From Deltaproteobacteria bacterium (GTDB taxonomy: Bacteria > Desulfobacterota > UBA8473): a stretch of DNA of 42,416 bases. Positions 1 to 8,993 of this stretch are shown here, in pieces. The notes below the pieces were generated by a model that had not been told where the DNA came from, did no database searches, and was given only the letters and a program-made list of their open reading frames with translations. The DNA is taken from positions 1 to 42,416 of the forward strand of contig JAUXFK010000002.1 in NCBI GenBank assembly GCA_030623035.1, in the 5' to 3' direction. The translations under genes were made by a program, and so were the position numbers. Position 1 is the stretch's first letter, and the number at the start of each line of letters is the position of its first letter.

Positions 1-1
1 T

Positions 2-1132
2 ATTTACGTAAGAGCGGAATATCCACTGGCAATCAAGAGGTTGCAAATCGCCATAGCGCAGGCAAATGAAAAAGGGTTTCTAGGAAGCAACATCCTGGGG
101 AAGGGTTTCGATTTCGATATTGAGATATTCCAGGGTGCTGGAGCCTTTGTATGCGGTGAGTCAACGGCTCTGACCTTGTCTATCGAGGGGAAAAGGGGAA
201 TGCCAAAGGCTGCACCCAGACCACAGACAACAGAAAAAGGAATTTTTGACAAGCCGACTCTCTTGAATAATGTGAAGACTTTCGCTTCTGTTCCTCTGAT
301 CATTACCCGAGGTGGAGGCTGGTTTGCCAGTGTGGGTACAGAAAAGAGCAAAGGAACTGCTGTCTTTGCTCTCACAGGCAAGGTAGAAAACTGCGGACTG
401 ATAGAAGTACCAATGGGCATTACACTCCGTGAGATTGTCTATGATGTTGGGGGTGGAATTCCATTGGGTAAAAAATTCAAGGCGGTTCAAACGGGAGGCC
501 CCTCCGGAGGTTGCTTACCCGCGTCCCTTCTGGACACACCTGTGGACTATGACTCACTGAACGCAGCGGGTGCAATAATGGGATCCGGCGGCATGGTTGT
601 CATGGATGAAGAGACCTGTATGGTCGATGTTGCCCGATATTTCCTCGATTTTACTCGGAAAGAGTCCTGTGGGCAATGTGTGCCTTGTTCCTTAGGCACA
701 AAGCAGATGCTGGATATATTAAAGGATATAACTCAGGGGAAGGGGAGGCCTACAGATGTGGAACTTCTCATAGAAATAGCCGAGGCAGTCAAGGACGGTT
801 CTCTATGTGGTCTTGGAAAGAGCGCTCCAAACCCGGTGCTTACAGCCATCCGCTACTTTCGAGAGGAATATGAAGCACACATCAATGAAAAACGTTGTCT
901 GGCCAAGGTTTGCAAATCGCTTATCTCCTTTTATATTTTGCAGGATAAGTGCAAGGGCTGTGGAATCTGTCTGAAAGCATGTCCTGTAGAGGCGATCACA
1001 GGCGAGAAAAAAGAAGTCCACTACATAGATCAATCCAAGTGTATCAGATGCGGAATGTGTTTAGAGAAATGTCCTACGAAATTTAGCGCTGTTGAGTGCA
1101 TTCCTGGACAGTTGAATGATGGAGGTGAATAA
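2..1132 (+). CDS. nuoF: NuoF/FdhB-type NADH-binding subunit with C-terminal ferredoxin domain (5' partial)
   Basis: This is the C-terminal 376 residues of a NuoF-family flavoprotein, which in complex I and in NAD(P)-linked formate dehydrogenases holds FMN and NAD(H) and passes electrons into the Fe-S chain. The frame is open to the left edge, so the true start lies outside the window; an internal TTG at 41 is not the start, because the upstream codons (YVRAEYP) are typical NuoF sequence. Visible are the GAGAFVCGE segment, KPTLLNNVKT, and the N3 [4Fe-4S] motif SCGQCVPCSLG. The last ~60 residues form an extra 2x[4Fe-4S] ferredoxin domain (CKGCGICLKACP and CIRCGMCLEKCP), as in HydB/HndC and FdhB subunits and unlike E. 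coli NuoF. It ends 3 nt before the formate dehydrogenase start, indicating one operon. Family certain; the choice between NuoF and FdhB is open. Confidence 0.93.
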   Translation: MYVRAEYPLAIKRLQIAIAQANEKGFLGSNILGKGFDFDIEIFQGAGAFVCGESTALTLSIEGKRGMPKAAPRPQTTEKGIFDKPTLLNNVKTFASVPLIITRGGGWFASVGTEKSKGTAVFALTGKVENCGLIEVPMGITLREIVYDVGGGIPLGKKFKAVQTGGPSGGCLPASLLDTPVDYDSLNAAGAIMGSGGMVVMDEETCMVDVARYFLDFTRKESCGQCVPCSLGTKQMLDILKDITQGKGRPTDVELLIEIAEAVKDGSLCGLGKSAPNPVLTAIRYFREEYEAHINEKRCLAKVCKSLISFYILQDKCKGCGICLKACPVEAITGEKKEVHYIDQSKCIRCGMCLEKCPTKFSAVECIPGQLNDGGE

Positions 1133-1135
1133 GTA

Positions 1136-3814
1136 ATGGCCGAAGTTAGTCTCACAATCGATGGTTTAGAGATCACTGCAAATAAAGATATGACTGTATT
1201 AGAAGCAGCGCTTGAAAACAGCATTTACATCCCTCATCTTTGTCATCATCCGGATTTAGAACCCGCTGGTATGTGTAGATTATGTATGGTGGAGGTTGAT
1301 GGAAAGAGAATGGTTATCTCGTGTAAGACCCAGATAAGGGATGGGATGGTCGTGAGAACGGAAAGTGAAAGAATCAATCGAATACGAAAGATCACTGTTC
1401 AACTTCTGATCGCAAACCATCAGGGGGATTGCCTGTCCTGTAATAAGAGTACGACCTGTGAACTCCAATGTATTGCGAGTTATTTAGGAATAAAAGAAGA
1501 AGAGCTGGATCTTATGAGACGTTCCGACAAGATACGTCCCATTGATACCTCAAATCCTTTTTTCGATTATGATCCCAATAAATGTGTTCTCTGTGGCATC
1601 TGTGTACGGACATGTGCAGAATTGCAGGGGGTCAGCGCTATTGATCTGGCCTTTCGAGGCTTTGACACGAGTATCTCTACGTTTGGAGCCAAGCCTTGGG
1701 TAGAGTCCAATTGTGAGTCGTGTGGAGAGTGCATAATTAGATGTCCTGTGGGTGCGCTTATGCCCAAGCATCAGTTGAGGCCTTCTTTCGAGGTAAGAAG
1801 CGTATGCCCGTATTGCGGGTGTGGGTGTGGCATGTATCTGGGGGTACGAGCCGGTCGTATTGTAGGTGTGAGAGGTGAAATCGACAATCCTTCCAACAGG
1901 GGAAGTCTCTGTGCAAAGGGACGTTTCGGCTATGAATTTGTCAACCACCCTCAGCGGCTTACTGAACCGCTTATCAAGAAAAACGGCGAATTTGTTGAAG
2001 CCTCATGGGAGGAGGCACTGGAACTGGTTACGGAAAAATTCTCTCAATACAGGGGGGAACAGTTTGCCTGTATTGCTTCTGCCAAGTGTACAAATGAAGA
2101 GAACTACGTTTTACAAAAATTTACCCGGGTGGTGATGGGCACGAATAATATCGACCACTGTGCGCGGCTTTGACATGCCCCTACAGTGGCCGGTCTGGTC
2201 ACCTCATTGGGAAGTGGGGCAATGACGAATCCGATCAGCGATATCGGTGGAGCGTCGTGTATTCTTGCTGTAGGAACCAATACAACCGTTGCGCATCCCA
2301 TTGTCGGACTTCAGGTGAAAAAGGCGGTACAAAACGGTGCAAAGCTGATCGTCATTAATCCAAAAGAGATTGATCTCTGCCGATTTGCGGATATCTTTCT
2401 GCAGAACAAGCCGGGAACGAATATTGCCCTGCTTATGGGGATGATGCGGATCATCGTGGATGAAGGTCTTCTGGACGCTTCGTTCATCGAGAGCCGTTGC
2501 GAGAATTTTGATGATTTCAAAGAATCCCTGAAAAATTTCGATATACTCACAGTGGAAAAGATTACAGGAGTGCCAAAGGAAGACATAATCGAAGCAGCCA
2601 GGTGTTATGCCACCAATAAACCGGCTTCTATTCTATACGCAATGGGCATTACGCAGCATATTCACGGTACGGATAATGTGATGGCAACCAGCAACCTGGC
2701 ATTACTTACAGGGAACATTGGTATGCCATCAACAGGGGTCAACCCTTTGCGTGGACAGAACAATGTTCAGGGCGCTTGTGATATGGGTGCGTTACCCAAT
2801 GTTTATCCAGGTTATCAACGGGTAGACGATTCGGTGGTACAGAAGAAATTTGAATCTTTCTGGTTCCAAGACTTACCCAGCTCCCCAGGGCTTACACATA
2901 CAGAGATATTCGATGCCGTCCATGATGGAGAAATAAAAGCGATTTACCTGGTCGGTGAAAACCCTATTTTAAGTGAGGCAAATGCCAGCCATACAGAGGC
3001 TGCTATTGCCAAGATTGAGTTTCTAGTGGTTCAGGATATATTCCTTACTGAAACAGCAAGATTAGCTGATGTTGTGCTGCCGGCTGTAACCTTTGCGGAA
3101 AAAGACGGGACATTTACAAATACTGAGAGGCGGGTCCAGAGAGTACGCAAGGCAATAGAACCGGTTGGTAATGCTAAAAATGATTTGTGGATAACGTGCC
3201 AGATTGCTCAAAGAATGGGGGGGAAGGGTTTTGATTTTTCCAGTCCTTTTGAAGTCATGAAAGAGATAGCCTCAGTCACACCCCAGTACAAGGGCATCTC
3301 TTACGACCGCCTGGACAAAGGCGGATTGCAATGGCCCTGTGTTTCGGAGGATCACCCCGGTACACCGATTCTCCATATTGAGCGGTTTGCAACAAAAAGC
3401 GGGAAGGCAAAGTTTATGCCGCTGGAATACAAACCATCCGCAGAACTCCCGGACGATGAGTATCCTTTACTGCTTACTACTGATCGTAGTCTGTTTCACT
3501 TTCATACAAGCACAATGACTGGAAGGGTAGAGGGTCTCAATGTGTTGGACGGCCATGAATTCGTTAGGATAAATCCGAAAGATGCGGCCCGTTTTGAGGT
3601 TACGGATGACCAGATGGTACGGGTATTCTCCAGAAGGGGAGAGGTGGAAGCCAAGGCAAAAGTGACGGATGTTTGCCCACCAGGGGTGGTATCTATGACC
3701 TTTCATTTTCCTGAAAGTCGGACTAACGTCCTTACCAACTCCGCGTTAGACCCTGTGGCAAAAATACCTGAGACGAAAGTCTGTGCGGTACGGGTAGAGG
3801 GGATGAAACAGTAA
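1136..3814 (+). CDS. fdhA: Selenocysteine-containing formate dehydrogenase alpha subunit / NuoG-like protein (in-frame TGA = Sec346)
   Basis: An 892-residue molybdo/tungstopterin oxidoreductase that should interconvert formate and CO2. It spans two open frames joined by an in-frame TGA at 2171-2173, read here as selenocysteine 346: RL-U-HAPTVAGL matches the U-H site of E. coli FdhF. The N-terminus is NuoG-like: [2Fe-2S] Cys36/47/50/63, His95-Cys99/102/108, two [4Fe-4S] clusters (Cys150-160 and Cys193-203). The catalytic domain follows, with Cys224/227/231/259 for its own [4Fe-4S] and the RGQNNVQGACDMG segment containing the active-site Arg. Size and layout resemble the Moorella NADP-linked FdhA. 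A SECIS-like hairpin follows the TGA. A strong RBS (GGAGGTGA) precedes ATG 1136, 3 nt after nuoF. No Sec machinery is visible in the window. Confidence 0.93.
2171..2202 (+). promoter_or_regulatory. Bacterial SECIS element for Sec346
   Basis: Directly after the TGA (2171-2173) lies a hairpin with a 6-bp stem, GTGGCC (2186-2191) with GGTCAC (2197-2202), closing a GGTCT apical loop (2192-2196). The E. coli fdhF SECIS has the same GGUCU loop, and the GGTCT begins 18 nt after the UGA in both. This is the SelB recognition geometry and supports Sec insertion rather than a nonsense mutation. Confidence 0.85.
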
Positions 3815-3856
3815 AACAGGAGACTGGCACAAGATAAAAAAGGGGAAGAAGGGATC

Positions 3857-3946
3857 ATGTTAGAAGATGTTGTCTTAGATGATTATATAAATAACAATCG
3901 CAATAATATTTTTTTGGTGGAGCTGCATGATATGTATATCTTTTAG
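3857..3946 (+). CDS. Possible 29-residue small protein between the two FdhA-like genes
   Basis: A short frame begins at ATG 3857 after a purine-rich RBS-like run (GGGGAAGAAGGG) and ends at TAG 3946. The product (starting MLEDVVLDDYINNNR) is acidic in its first half and resembles no family I know. It sits in the only sizeable gap (208 bp) between the paired dehydrogenase genes. The region could equally be a decayed leader of the second gene. Weak evidence: only the RBS and the position support it. Confidence 0.2.
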   Translation: MLEDVVLDDYINNNRNNIFLVELHDMYIF

Positions 3947-4022
3947 CTGCCCTGCGATGTTATAGTATTGGGATGGTAGCAGTTTAGTTCAACAAAAATC
4001 TACTATAGGAAAAGGCATTAGG

Positions 4023-6698
4023 ATGGTCAGTTTAACGATTGATGGAAAAGAGGTTGTAGCAGAAGAAGGTACTACAATTTTGAAAGCTGCAAAGTCTGTG
4101 GGAATTGATATACCCACCCTTTGTTATCATGAAAGATTGAATCCGATAGGTTCTTGCAGGATGTGTGTAGTAGAAATAGAGGGGCTGCCCCATCCGATGA
4201 CTGCGTGTAATACACCGGTTGTTGAAGGCATCAAAGTCACCACTGCTTCTGGACGGCTTTTGAGGATGAGAGAGGAAACCCTCAAATTGATTCTAGTGAA
4301 TCATCCCCTTGACTGCCCCATATGTGATAAGGGTGGAGAATGTACCCTTCAGGATCTGGTACATGAGTTTGAGATAGATGGCGCAGGTTACCAGGCTATA
4401 AGAGAGAAGCGAGAGTCATCGTACGCTACTCCCCTCATTCACTACTGGCCTGACAGGTGTATAATGTGTCTGCGCTGTATTACAGCATGCAGAGAGATAA
4501 AAGGGTTGGGTGCAATCGATATTAGCGGGTCCGGTTTTGATGCAAGTGTAGTCGCCGTAGATAAGGATAAGTGCGAGTCGTGCGGTGAATGTATCAGTGT
4601 ATGTCCGACGGGTGCGTTGACAGAAAATCTAAGTCAATATAAAGCACGTCCGTGGATGGTAGATCGAGTTATGACTACATGTACCTATTGCGGATGTGGG
4701 TGCCAGCTTGAGATCAATGTGTTGGATAATAGGATTACAAGCATAACAACAAAAGATCACGTAGGCATAAATAAGGGCAGTCTTTGCGTAAAAGGACGTT
4801 TTGGATATGAATTTATAGAGAGCGAGGAACGGATTACTAAGCCTCTTGTTAAGAAGAATGGAGAGTTTCATGAGGCGAGCTGGGAGGATGCATTAAATCT
4901 GGTTGCTGAGAACTTTAATACTATCAAAGCCTCACACGGGGCAGATGCGATTGCGTGTCTTTCCTCTGCCCGCTGCACCAATGAGGAAAACTATCTCATT
5001 CAGAAACTGATGCGCGCAGTTATTGGAACGAATAACATAGACCACTGTTCCAGGCTTTGGCACTCTTCTACCGTGGCAGGTCTTGCAACAGCATTTGGTA
5101 GCGACGCAATGACAAATCCTATTGCTGATGTCTTGAAGTCAGAAGCAATATTGGTAACAGGGAGTAATACTACAGAAAATCATCCAATCTTTGCAAATTA
5201 CATTAAAGAGGCTGTATTAAAGAAAGGAGCCAAATTAATAGTTGTTGACCCCAGGAAGATTGATCTGGTTGATTATGCCGGCATCTGGCTTAGACCAAAA
5301 CCTGGTACTGACATCGCATGGATTAATGGGTTACTCCATATTATTATTAAGGAAAATTTGCATGCTGCAGAATATATCAAAGAGAGAACCGAAGGGTTTG
5401 AAGAACTCAAAGCCTGTGTTGAAAAATATACCCCAGAGTATGTTTCAGAGATAACCGGTATAAAAGCCTCTGACTTGGTTAATACGGCCATTACTTATGG
5501 AAAGGCTAAGCCGGCCTCAATAATGTATGCTATGGTAATCACTCAGCATATAAATGGAACTGATAATGTAAAGTCCCTGGCAAACCTTGCAATGCTATGC
5601 GGTAACATTAGTGTTGAAGGAGGAGGTGTTAATCCTCTGCGAGGGCAGAATAATGTTCAGGGAGCTTGTGACCTTGGCGCCTTGCCGAATGTTTTCACAG
5701 GCTATCAACCGGTTACCAATGATGAAGTCAGACAGAAGTTTGAAATGGCATGGGGGGTGGATAATCTACAAGGGAAAGTTGGACTTACCGTCACTGAGAT
5801 GTTTAATGCTGCAGAAGAAGGAAAAGTAAAGGCAATGTACATTATGGGTGAGAATCCCCTGCTCAGTGATCCTGATCTTAATCATATAGAACATTGCATA
5901 AAATCATTGGATTTTTTAGTAGTTCAGGACATATTTTTAACAGAAACTGCGAAGTACGCTGATGTGGTTCTTCCTGCTGTATCTTTTGCCGAAAAGGATG
6001 GAACATTTACAAATTCCGAAAGAAAGGTTCAGCGTATAAGGAAGGCGATTAAACCACGAGGAGAGGCTAAGGAAGGCTACCGGATAATATGTGAGTTGTC
6101 CAATAAGTTGGGATTCCGGATGGATTATAGTAGTCCGAGGAACATTATGGAGGAGATACGCAAAGTAACCCCCAGCTACGCTGGTATTACTTATGAACGA
6201 ATCGAGGAAGAGGGTATTCAATGGCCGTGTCCGGATGAAGGCCATCCTGGGACGCCGATCCTTCATGTGGGACAATTTGCAAGAGGTAAGGGGCAATTCA
6301 CAGCCATTGAATATCAGGAACCGGCTGAACTGCCGGATGATGAGTACCCATTCTTACTGGCCACAGGAAGGGTATTTGCGCATTACCATGCCGGTACAAT
6401 GACCAGTAAGGGAAAGGGACTTAACATGCTTTATCCTGAGCTTCTTGTAGAGATAAATCCGGATGATGCAGTAAGTCTGGGTATCGCATCCGGTGATTCT
6501 GTTCATATCACATCCCGTCGAGGAGATATTAAGGTAAAGGCACAAGTAAGTGAAAGACCGGACAGGGGAGTTGTATTTCTTCCCTTTCATCTCAAAGAGT
6601 CACCGGCAAATATATTAACAATAAATGCTATCGACCCTATAGCTAAGATACCACAATACAAGGTATGTGCAGTACGAATAGAGGGGATAAAACAGTAA
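4023..6698 (+). CDS. FdhA/NuoG-like paralogue with Trp in place of selenocysteine
   Basis: An 891-residue paralogue of the preceding gene, colinear along its whole length. All Fe-S ligands are kept: [2Fe-2S] Cys34/45/48/62, His94-Cys98/101/107, two [4Fe-4S] clusters (Cys146-156, Cys184-194) and the catalytic-domain cluster starting CTYCGCGC at 220. The RGQNNVQGACDLG segment is also intact. At codon 346, however, the Sec TGA is TGG, giving RL-W-HSSTVAGL. Trp cannot ligate Mo/W, so formate oxidation here is unlikely. The His-Cys3 region (CDKGGECTLQD) is closer to canonical NuoG than in copy 1. As no other nuoG follows before nuoH, it may be the structural NuoG of this complex I, or a docking subunit for copy 1. 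The start ATG 4023 follows an AGG-rich but modest RBS. Confidence 0.9.
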   Translation: MVSLTIDGKEVVAEEGTTILKAAKSVGIDIPTLCYHERLNPIGSCRMCVVEIEGLPHPMTACNTPVVEGIKVTTASGRLLRMREETLKLILVNHPLDCPICDKGGECTLQDLVHEFEIDGAGYQAIREKRESSYATPLIHYWPDRCIMCLRCITACREIKGLGAIDISGSGFDASVVAVDKDKCESCGECISVCPTGALTENLSQYKARPWMVDRVMTTCTYCGCGCQLEINVLDNRITSITTKDHVGINKGSLCVKGRFGYEFIESEERITKPLVKKNGEFHEASWEDALNLVAENFNTIKASHGADAIACLSSARCTNEENYLIQKLMRAVIGTNNIDHCSRLWHSSTVAGLATAFGSDAMTNPIADVLKSEAILVTGSNTTENHPIFANYIKEAVLKKGAKLIVVDPRKIDLVDYAGIWLRPKPGTDIAWINGLLHIIIKENLHAAEYIKERTEGFEELKACVEKYTPEYVSEITGIKASDLVNTAITYGKAKPASIMYAMVITQHINGTDNVKSLANLAMLCGNISVEGGGVNPLRGQNNVQGACDLGALPNVFTGYQPVTNDEVRQKFEMAWGVDNLQGKVGLTVTEMFNAAEEGKVKAMYIMGENPLLSDPDLNHIEHCIKSLDFLVVQDIFLTETAKYADVVLPAVSFAEKDGTFTNSERKVQRIRKAIKPRGEAKEGYRIICELSNKLGFRMDYSSPRNIMEEIRKVTPSYAGITYERIEEEGIQWPCPDEGHPGTPILHVGQFARGKGQFTAIEYQEPAELPDDEYPFLLATGRVFAHYHAGTMTSKGKGLNMLYPELLVEINPDDAVSLGIASGDSVHITSRRGDIKVKAQVSERPDRGVVFLPFHLKESPANILTINAIDPIAKIPQYKVCAVRIEGIKQ
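5058..5089 (+). other. Relict SECIS-like hairpin behind the TGG codon
   Basis: At the site equivalent to the Sec codon of copy 1, TGG (5058-5060) is followed after exactly 18 nt by the same GGTCT loop (5079-5083), flanked by GTGGCA (5073-5078) and TGCAAC (5084-5089), which pair at 5 of 6 positions. The loop sequence and spacing are what SelB would recognise, although there is no UGA to decode. The simplest reading is a one-base TGA to TGG change in a former selenoprotein gene. Protein-level constraint (VAGL) explains part of the conservation. Confidence 0.55.
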
Positions 6699-6744
6699 GA
6701 CAAAGGACGAAAACAGGAAAAAATTAAAGGGGTTAAAAGGGGTT

Positions 6745-7806
6745 ATGTCGGAATTAATAATAGCATTGTCAATAATAATGGTTAAGGTAACAGTTGTCTT
6801 TTCTGTTCTAATGTTGATGGTAGCCTATGTTCCTTTAATGGAAAGGAAAGTTCTAGGACACATGCAGGTAAGGCATGGACCGAGGAGAGTAGGCTGGCAT
6901 GGTTTGTTGCAGCCTATTGCCGATGGATTAAAACTCTTCTTTAAAGAAGAGATAATCGTTGACCATGCCAATAAAGGATTATACCATCTTGCTCCTGTTT
7001 TGTATATGACCTGTGCATTGGCTCTCTATGCTGTTATCCCATTCGGAAATGAGATAAATATCCTGGGGAGGGTTATTCCATTACACATTGCAGACGTAAA
7101 TATCGGGATTCTCTATATATTTGCCATCTCTTCTCTGGGTATATACGGCGTGGTTTTGGCGGGATGGTCTTCAAATAATAAATACTCTTTATTGGGAGCT
7201 ATTAGAGCTTCTGCCCAGATGATAAGTTATGAGTTGCCGTTAGGGCTTTCTATTATAGGGGTTGTAATGCTTGCAGGGTCATTGAGTATGGTTGAGATAG
7301 TCAATGCCCAAGAGAATGTATGGTTTATTCTATTACAACCATTTGGGTTCCTTTTATATTTAATCTGTGCCTTTGCAGAGTGTTCCAGGACGCCGTTTGA
7401 CCTTGTTGAATGTGAAAATGAGCTCGTTGCCGGTTATCAAACGGAATACAGCTCTATGAAATTCGCCCTATTTTATATGGCAGAGTATACGCATATCATT
7501 GCAGTAAGTGCCATTGCAGTGACCCTTTTTCTAGGTGGGTGGAGAGACCCCCTCATGTCTCCAGTCGTATGGGTACTTGAAAGGATACCCGTTTTGGGTA
7601 GCCTTACAATACAGCTTATTGGTCTTGTTCCTCCAGTTGTCTGGTTTTTAATGAAAGTAATTTCCTTTGTGTTCTTTTTCATTTGGGTTAGGGCTACTTT
7701 TCCCAGATTCAGGTATGACCAGCTCATGGGGTTTGGATGGAAGGTGCTTCTTCCATTGACCCTGGTCAATATAGTTATAACCGCTTTTATTATGATAATT
7801 GTTTAA
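6745..7806 (+). CDS. nuoH: NADH-quinone oxidoreductase subunit H
   Basis: NuoH (353 aa; E. coli NuoH is 325) is the membrane subunit that forms much of the quinone channel and links the peripheral arm to the proton-pumping antiporter-like subunits. Its hallmarks are MERKVLGHMQVRHGPRRVG near residue 30, the DGLKLFFKEE segment, and the conserved acidic loop AECSRTPFDLVECENELVAG followed by YSSMKFALFYMAEY. About eight hydrophobic helices are evident. It begins 46 bp after the Trp paralogue with an RBS-like AAAAGGGG run, so it belongs to the same operon. A transposable element follows before nuoI. Confidence 0.97.
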   Translation: MSELIIALSIIMVKVTVVFSVLMLMVAYVPLMERKVLGHMQVRHGPRRVGWHGLLQPIADGLKLFFKEEIIVDHANKGLYHLAPVLYMTCALALYAVIPFGNEINILGRVIPLHIADVNIGILYIFAISSLGIYGVVLAGWSSNNKYSLLGAIRASAQMISYELPLGLSIIGVVMLAGSLSMVEIVNAQENVWFILLQPFGFLLYLICAFAECSRTPFDLVECENELVAGYQTEYSSMKFALFYMAEYTHIIAVSAIAVTLFLGGWRDPLMSPVVWVLERIPVLGSLTIQLIGLVPPVVWFLMKVISFVFFFIWVRATFPRFRYDQLMGFGWKVLLPLTLVNIVITAFIMIIV

Positions 7807-7831
7807 GACTTTAGGTATAAAGACCATTAGG

Positions 7832-7990
7832 TAGTGTCCATCCAGAAATGAGAAATTTTGTTCAAGGTCAAGGAAGACGAAGATTTTAACCGCAGGAATA
7901 TATTGACATGTAGGGGCACATTGCGATGTGCCCTTACATCTGAGCCTGACGCAGAGATTGGGCAAAATGGCCATTTATGGATGGACACTA
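7832..7990 (+). mobile_element. MITE copy 1 (159 bp) inserted between nuoH and nuoI
   Basis: The element is bounded by inverted repeats TAGTGTCCATCCAGAAATG (left) and its complement at the right end with one mismatch. It has no coding capacity. The same sequence occurs inverted at 34080-34224, with long matching internal stretches (for example TTTTGTTCAAGGTCAAGGAA and CTGAGCCTGAC), which shows it is a dispersed element. The ends start and finish with TA, which would fit a TA target duplication of IS630/Tc1-like elements, but that family assignment is a guess. The copies differ in the centre, where this one carries a REP-like palindrome. Confidence 0.85.
7908..7939 (+). repeat. REP-like palindrome inside MITE copy 1
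   Basis: A 14-bp stem (ATGTAGGGGCACAT with ATGTGCCCTTACAT, one G-T pair) closes a TGCG loop. The asymmetric head GTAGGGGC and tail GCCC match the two palindromes inside the RAYT gene at 22611 and 22728. It replaces a different central sequence in the other MITE copy, consistent with later insertion. Confidence 0.7.
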
Positions 7991-8057
7991 GGTAAGTGGA
8001 TGAAGACAATGGTAAACTTGCTTTCTATATAAGAGGTAAAGAGAATAGGAGAGTTCG

Positions 8058-8456
8058 ATGATTATACCGCTCGTCAAAGGCTTAAGTCTTACGTTTCGAA
8101 GGTTTTTTTCAAAACCCATAACCATACTCTATCCAGAACAGAGATGGGAGTGTTATCCCAGATTTAGGGGGCGTCATCAGCTCCAAAGGAAGGAAGATGG
8201 GAGTGCGAAATGTGTTGCTTGTCAATTGTGTGCCACAGTCTGCCCTTCCGAATGCATTCGTGTTGTGACTGTTGAAGGGCCAGACCATGAAAGGTATGCT
8301 GAGAGTTATGAAATTGACTTAAGCCGATGTATATTTTGCGGATATTGTGTTGAAGCATGCCCCGTTGGGGCAATAGTTATGACCGGCGAGTATGAATTGG
8401 CCACCTATAATCGTGATGATACCCAATACAATATGGAAATGCTTCTAGAAAAATAG
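8058..8456 (+). CDS. nuoI: NADH-quinone oxidoreductase subunit I (2x[4Fe-4S])
   Basis: NuoI (132 aa) carries the N6a and N6b clusters that bring electrons to the N2 cluster near the quinone site. Both motifs are complete: CVACQLCATVCPSECI and CIFCGYCVEACPVGAI. The N-terminal TILYPEQRW...PRFRGRHQL segment is typical and anchors it to NuoH. The start is ATG 8058 with a TAGGAGA RBS. It is separated from nuoH by 251 bp because of the MITE insertion; whether transcription passes through is not known. The 25-bp gap to nuoJ indicates cotranscription downstream. Confidence 0.97.
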   Translation: MIIPLVKGLSLTFRRFFSKPITILYPEQRWECYPRFRGRHQLQRKEDGSAKCVACQLCATVCPSECIRVVTVEGPDHERYAESYEIDLSRCIFCGYCVEACPVGAIVMTGEYELATYNRDDTQYNMEMLLEK

Positions 8457-8481
8457 TATAACATAAAAGGAGTTATGGATT

Positions 8482-8991
8482 ATGACAGCCTTTTTCTTCT
8501 TTCCCATCGCTATAGTCGTATTAATTTCGGCAAGTTTGGTCATCTTTTTTCGAAACCCGGTACATAGTGCCTTATCCCTGCTTTTGACTTTTTTCAGTCT
8601 TGCAGGTCTATATATCCTTCTCAATGCCCAGTTTGTTGCTGCGATTCAGGTTATTGTATATGCGGGGGCCATAATGGTTCTCTTTTTGTTTGTAATTATG
8701 TTGCTCAATTTAGACAAAGTAAAGAAGGAGAGAGAAAGACACCCCTTGCAAAAGGCCTTTGGGATTCTAATCGCTTCTCTTTTACTGGTGGTCTTGGGCT
8801 CGGTTATCGCTTCGGGAATATTATACGGAACCAAAGGAATCTATACTGTTGAAAAGGTAGCTGCTATAGGGAATACAAAGGCTATAGCAGGTTTGCTCTT
8901 TACCGATTGGATTCTCCCCTTTGAGATAACTTCCATACTTTTATTGGCCGCTATTGTAGGGGCTATTGTTTTGTCAAAGAAGGAGTTGTAA
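8482..8991 (+). CDS. nuoJ: NADH-quinone oxidoreductase subunit J
   Basis: NuoJ (169 aa) is a membrane subunit at the junction of the quinone module and the pumping arm. It shows the expected five hydrophobic helices and the conserved run VIVYAGAIMVLFLFVIMLL in the third one. The end is the usual FEITSILLLAAIVGAIVLSKKEL. The RBS AAAGGAG lies 9 nt upstream of ATG 8482. The stop is 2 nt from nuoK, as is common for this pair. Confidence 0.96.
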   Translation: MTAFFFFPIAIVVLISASLVIFFRNPVHSALSLLLTFFSLAGLYILLNAQFVAAIQVIVYAGAIMVLFLFVIMLLNLDKVKKERERHPLQKAFGILIASLLLVVLGSVIASGILYGTKGIYTVEKVAAIGNTKAIAGLLFTDWILPFEITSILLLAAIVGAIVLSKKEL

Positions 8992-8993
8992 AG

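Noticed and set aside
41..1132. nuoF starting at TTG 41
   Set aside because: The frame is open to position 2 with typical NuoF residues upstream of 41; the gene is simply cut by the window edge.
2171..2173. fdhA split into two genes by a nonsense codon or frameshift
   Set aside because: Both halves are in the same frame, the residue context (RL-U-H) is the Sec site of formate dehydrogenases, and a SECIS-like hairpin has the E. coli spacing.
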